From: Clostridia bacterium
GTDB lineage: Bacteria > Bacillota > Clostridia > Christensenellales > Aristaeellaceae
Length of the DNA: 12,634 bases
NCBI GenBank assembly: GCA_017412445.1
Contig: JAFPYA010000056.1
Span: 1-12,634 of the forward strand
Reading direction: 5' to 3'
The notes under the pieces are model-generated. The model searched no databases and was not told the DNA's origin. It worked only from the letters and a program-made list of their open reading frames with translations. Both the position numbers and the translations under genes were made by a program. Position 1 is the stretch's first letter; each line of letters begins with the position of its first letter. Positions 11,920-12,634 of this stretch are shown here, piece by piece.

Positions 11920-12634
11920 ATGAAGGACGTTACCGTGCGGGAGCTGTTCAGAATGCAGCCCTGCGAAGCGCTTACGGGCGTGCGCGTGCGCGGGTGGGTC
12001 AGAACCTGCCGCCAGAGCAAAACCATCGCGTTTATCGAATTGAACGACGGGAGCTTTTTCAAAAATCTGCAAATCGTCGTGGAGGAAGGCGGCATAAATA
12101 ATTACGCCGAGACCATAAAGCGGGCGAGCGTGGGCGCATGCGTTGAGTGCGCGGGCGACATAGTGCTTACCCCTGAAATGAAGCAGCCATTTGAAATGCA
12201 TGCTTCCTCGGTTGAAATTCTGGGCGACAGCCCTGCGGACTATCCGCTGCAAAAGAAGCATCACAGCGTGGAATATCTGCGCACAATACAGCACCTGCGC
12301 CCGAGGGCGAACCTGTTTCAGTGCGTGTTCCGCATCCGCTCGGTTGCGGCGCAGGCGATACACCGCCTTTTCCACGACAGAAACTTTGTCTACGTGCACA
12401 CCCCGCTCATCACCGGCAGCGACGCCGAGGGCGCGGGCGAAATGTTCCGCGTGACCACTCTGGACGCGGGCGACCCGCCGCGCACCGAGGACGGCAAGGT
12501 GGATTTCGACAAGGACTTCTTCGGAAAGCCCGTCTCCCTCACCGTCTCCGGCCAGCTCAACGCGGAGGTGTTCGCACCGGCGTTTGCAAGCGTATACACC
12601 TTCGGTCCCACCTTCCGCGCCGAGGAGAGCTACA
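11920..12634 (+). CDS. asnS: asparaginyl-tRNA synthetase, N-terminal half (partial, runs off right edge)
   Basis: The first 238 codons of a class IIb synthetase. Residues about 20-110 are the OB-fold anticodon-binding domain (VRVRGWVRTCRQSKTIAFIELNDGS, LQIVVEEG). The catalytic domain begins with YPLQKKHHSVEYLRTIQHLRPR, motif 1 (AAQAIHRLFHDRNFVYVHTPLITGSDAEGAGEMF) and a segment KVDFDKDFFGKPVSLTVSGQLNAEVFA typical of AsnRS, followed by the start of motif 2, YTFGPTFRAEES. The FFGK and SGQLNAE features favour Asn over Asp or Lys enzymes. The ATG (11920-11922) is preceded by AAAGGGG. It is the only gene on the plus strand and is divergent from nfeD. The usual motif 2 text is RAENSNT; here RAEESY begins to differ just as the window ends. 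Confidence 0.95.
   Translation, partial: MKDVTVRELFRMQPCEALTGVRVRGWVRTCRQSKTIAFIELNDGSFFKNLQIVVEEGGINNYAETIKRASVGACVECAGDIVLTPEMKQPFEMHASSVEILGDSPADYPLQKKHHSVEYLRTIQHLRPRANLFQCVFRIRSVAAQAIHRLFHDRNFVYVHTPLITGSDAEGAGEMFRVTTLDAGDPPRTEDGKVDFDKDFFGKPVSLTVSGQLNAEVFAPAFASVYTFGPTFRAEESY

Noticed and set aside
11667..12399. Two minus-strand frames (142 and 165 codons) opposite the start of asnS
   Set aside because: They are antisense to clearly conserved AsnRS sequence and one crosses the divergent promoter region.

Overview
The window looks like chromosomal DNA from a GC-rich anaerobic Firmicute, most likely a Clostridia-class gut or rumen lineage. The reasons are a T-box leader on pheST, an ireB-ruvX-DUF1292 group, an nfeD-floA pair, strong GGAGG ribosome binding sites and near-consensus sigma-A promoters. 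The lineage is an inference; no rRNA or tRNA gene is present. All genes but one read on the minus strand, so transcription mostly runs from high to low coordinates.

Layout from low to high coordinates. (1) 1-2058: a DeoR-family repressor, a stand-alone RhaD-like class II aldolase and the first codons of a third gene form a tightly coupled sugar-phosphate operon that runs off the left edge. (2) 2059-2820: a monocistronic CbiC/CobH (precorrin-8X methylmutase) homologue with its own promoter and terminator. It appears to lack the catalytic histidine and has no other cobalamin gene near it. (3) 2911-4485: an iron-type alcohol dehydrogenase overlaps a small cupin gene by ATGA, behind a very strong promoter. 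(4) 4580-8347: pheS-pheT under a Phe T-box riboswitch (specifier TTC), ending at a clear terminator. (5) 8363-9478: ireB, then an in-frame RuvX(YqgF)-DUF1292 fusion. An intrinsic terminator lies between them, the fusion gene starts at TTG, and an internal Shine-Dalgarno/ATG could release the DUF1292 part alone. (6) 9576-11697: nfeD-floA plus a small one-helix membrane protein, the flotillin microdomain operon, closed by a 16-bp terminator. (7) 11844-12634: divergent on the plus strand, the 5' part of asnS (asparaginyl-tRNA synthetase), cut by the right edge.

Functionally this is housekeeping (two aminoacyl-tRNA synthetases, IreB signalling, RuvX, flotillin) next to a small catabolic/redox section (aldolase, alcohol dehydrogenase, cupin). 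I see no mobile element, CRISPR array, tRNA or rRNA. No wholly new multi-gene system is evident. The best leads are the CbiC-like protein with a substituted active site, the RuvX-DUF1292 fusion with its internal start, and the uncharacterised third gene of the flotillin operon.
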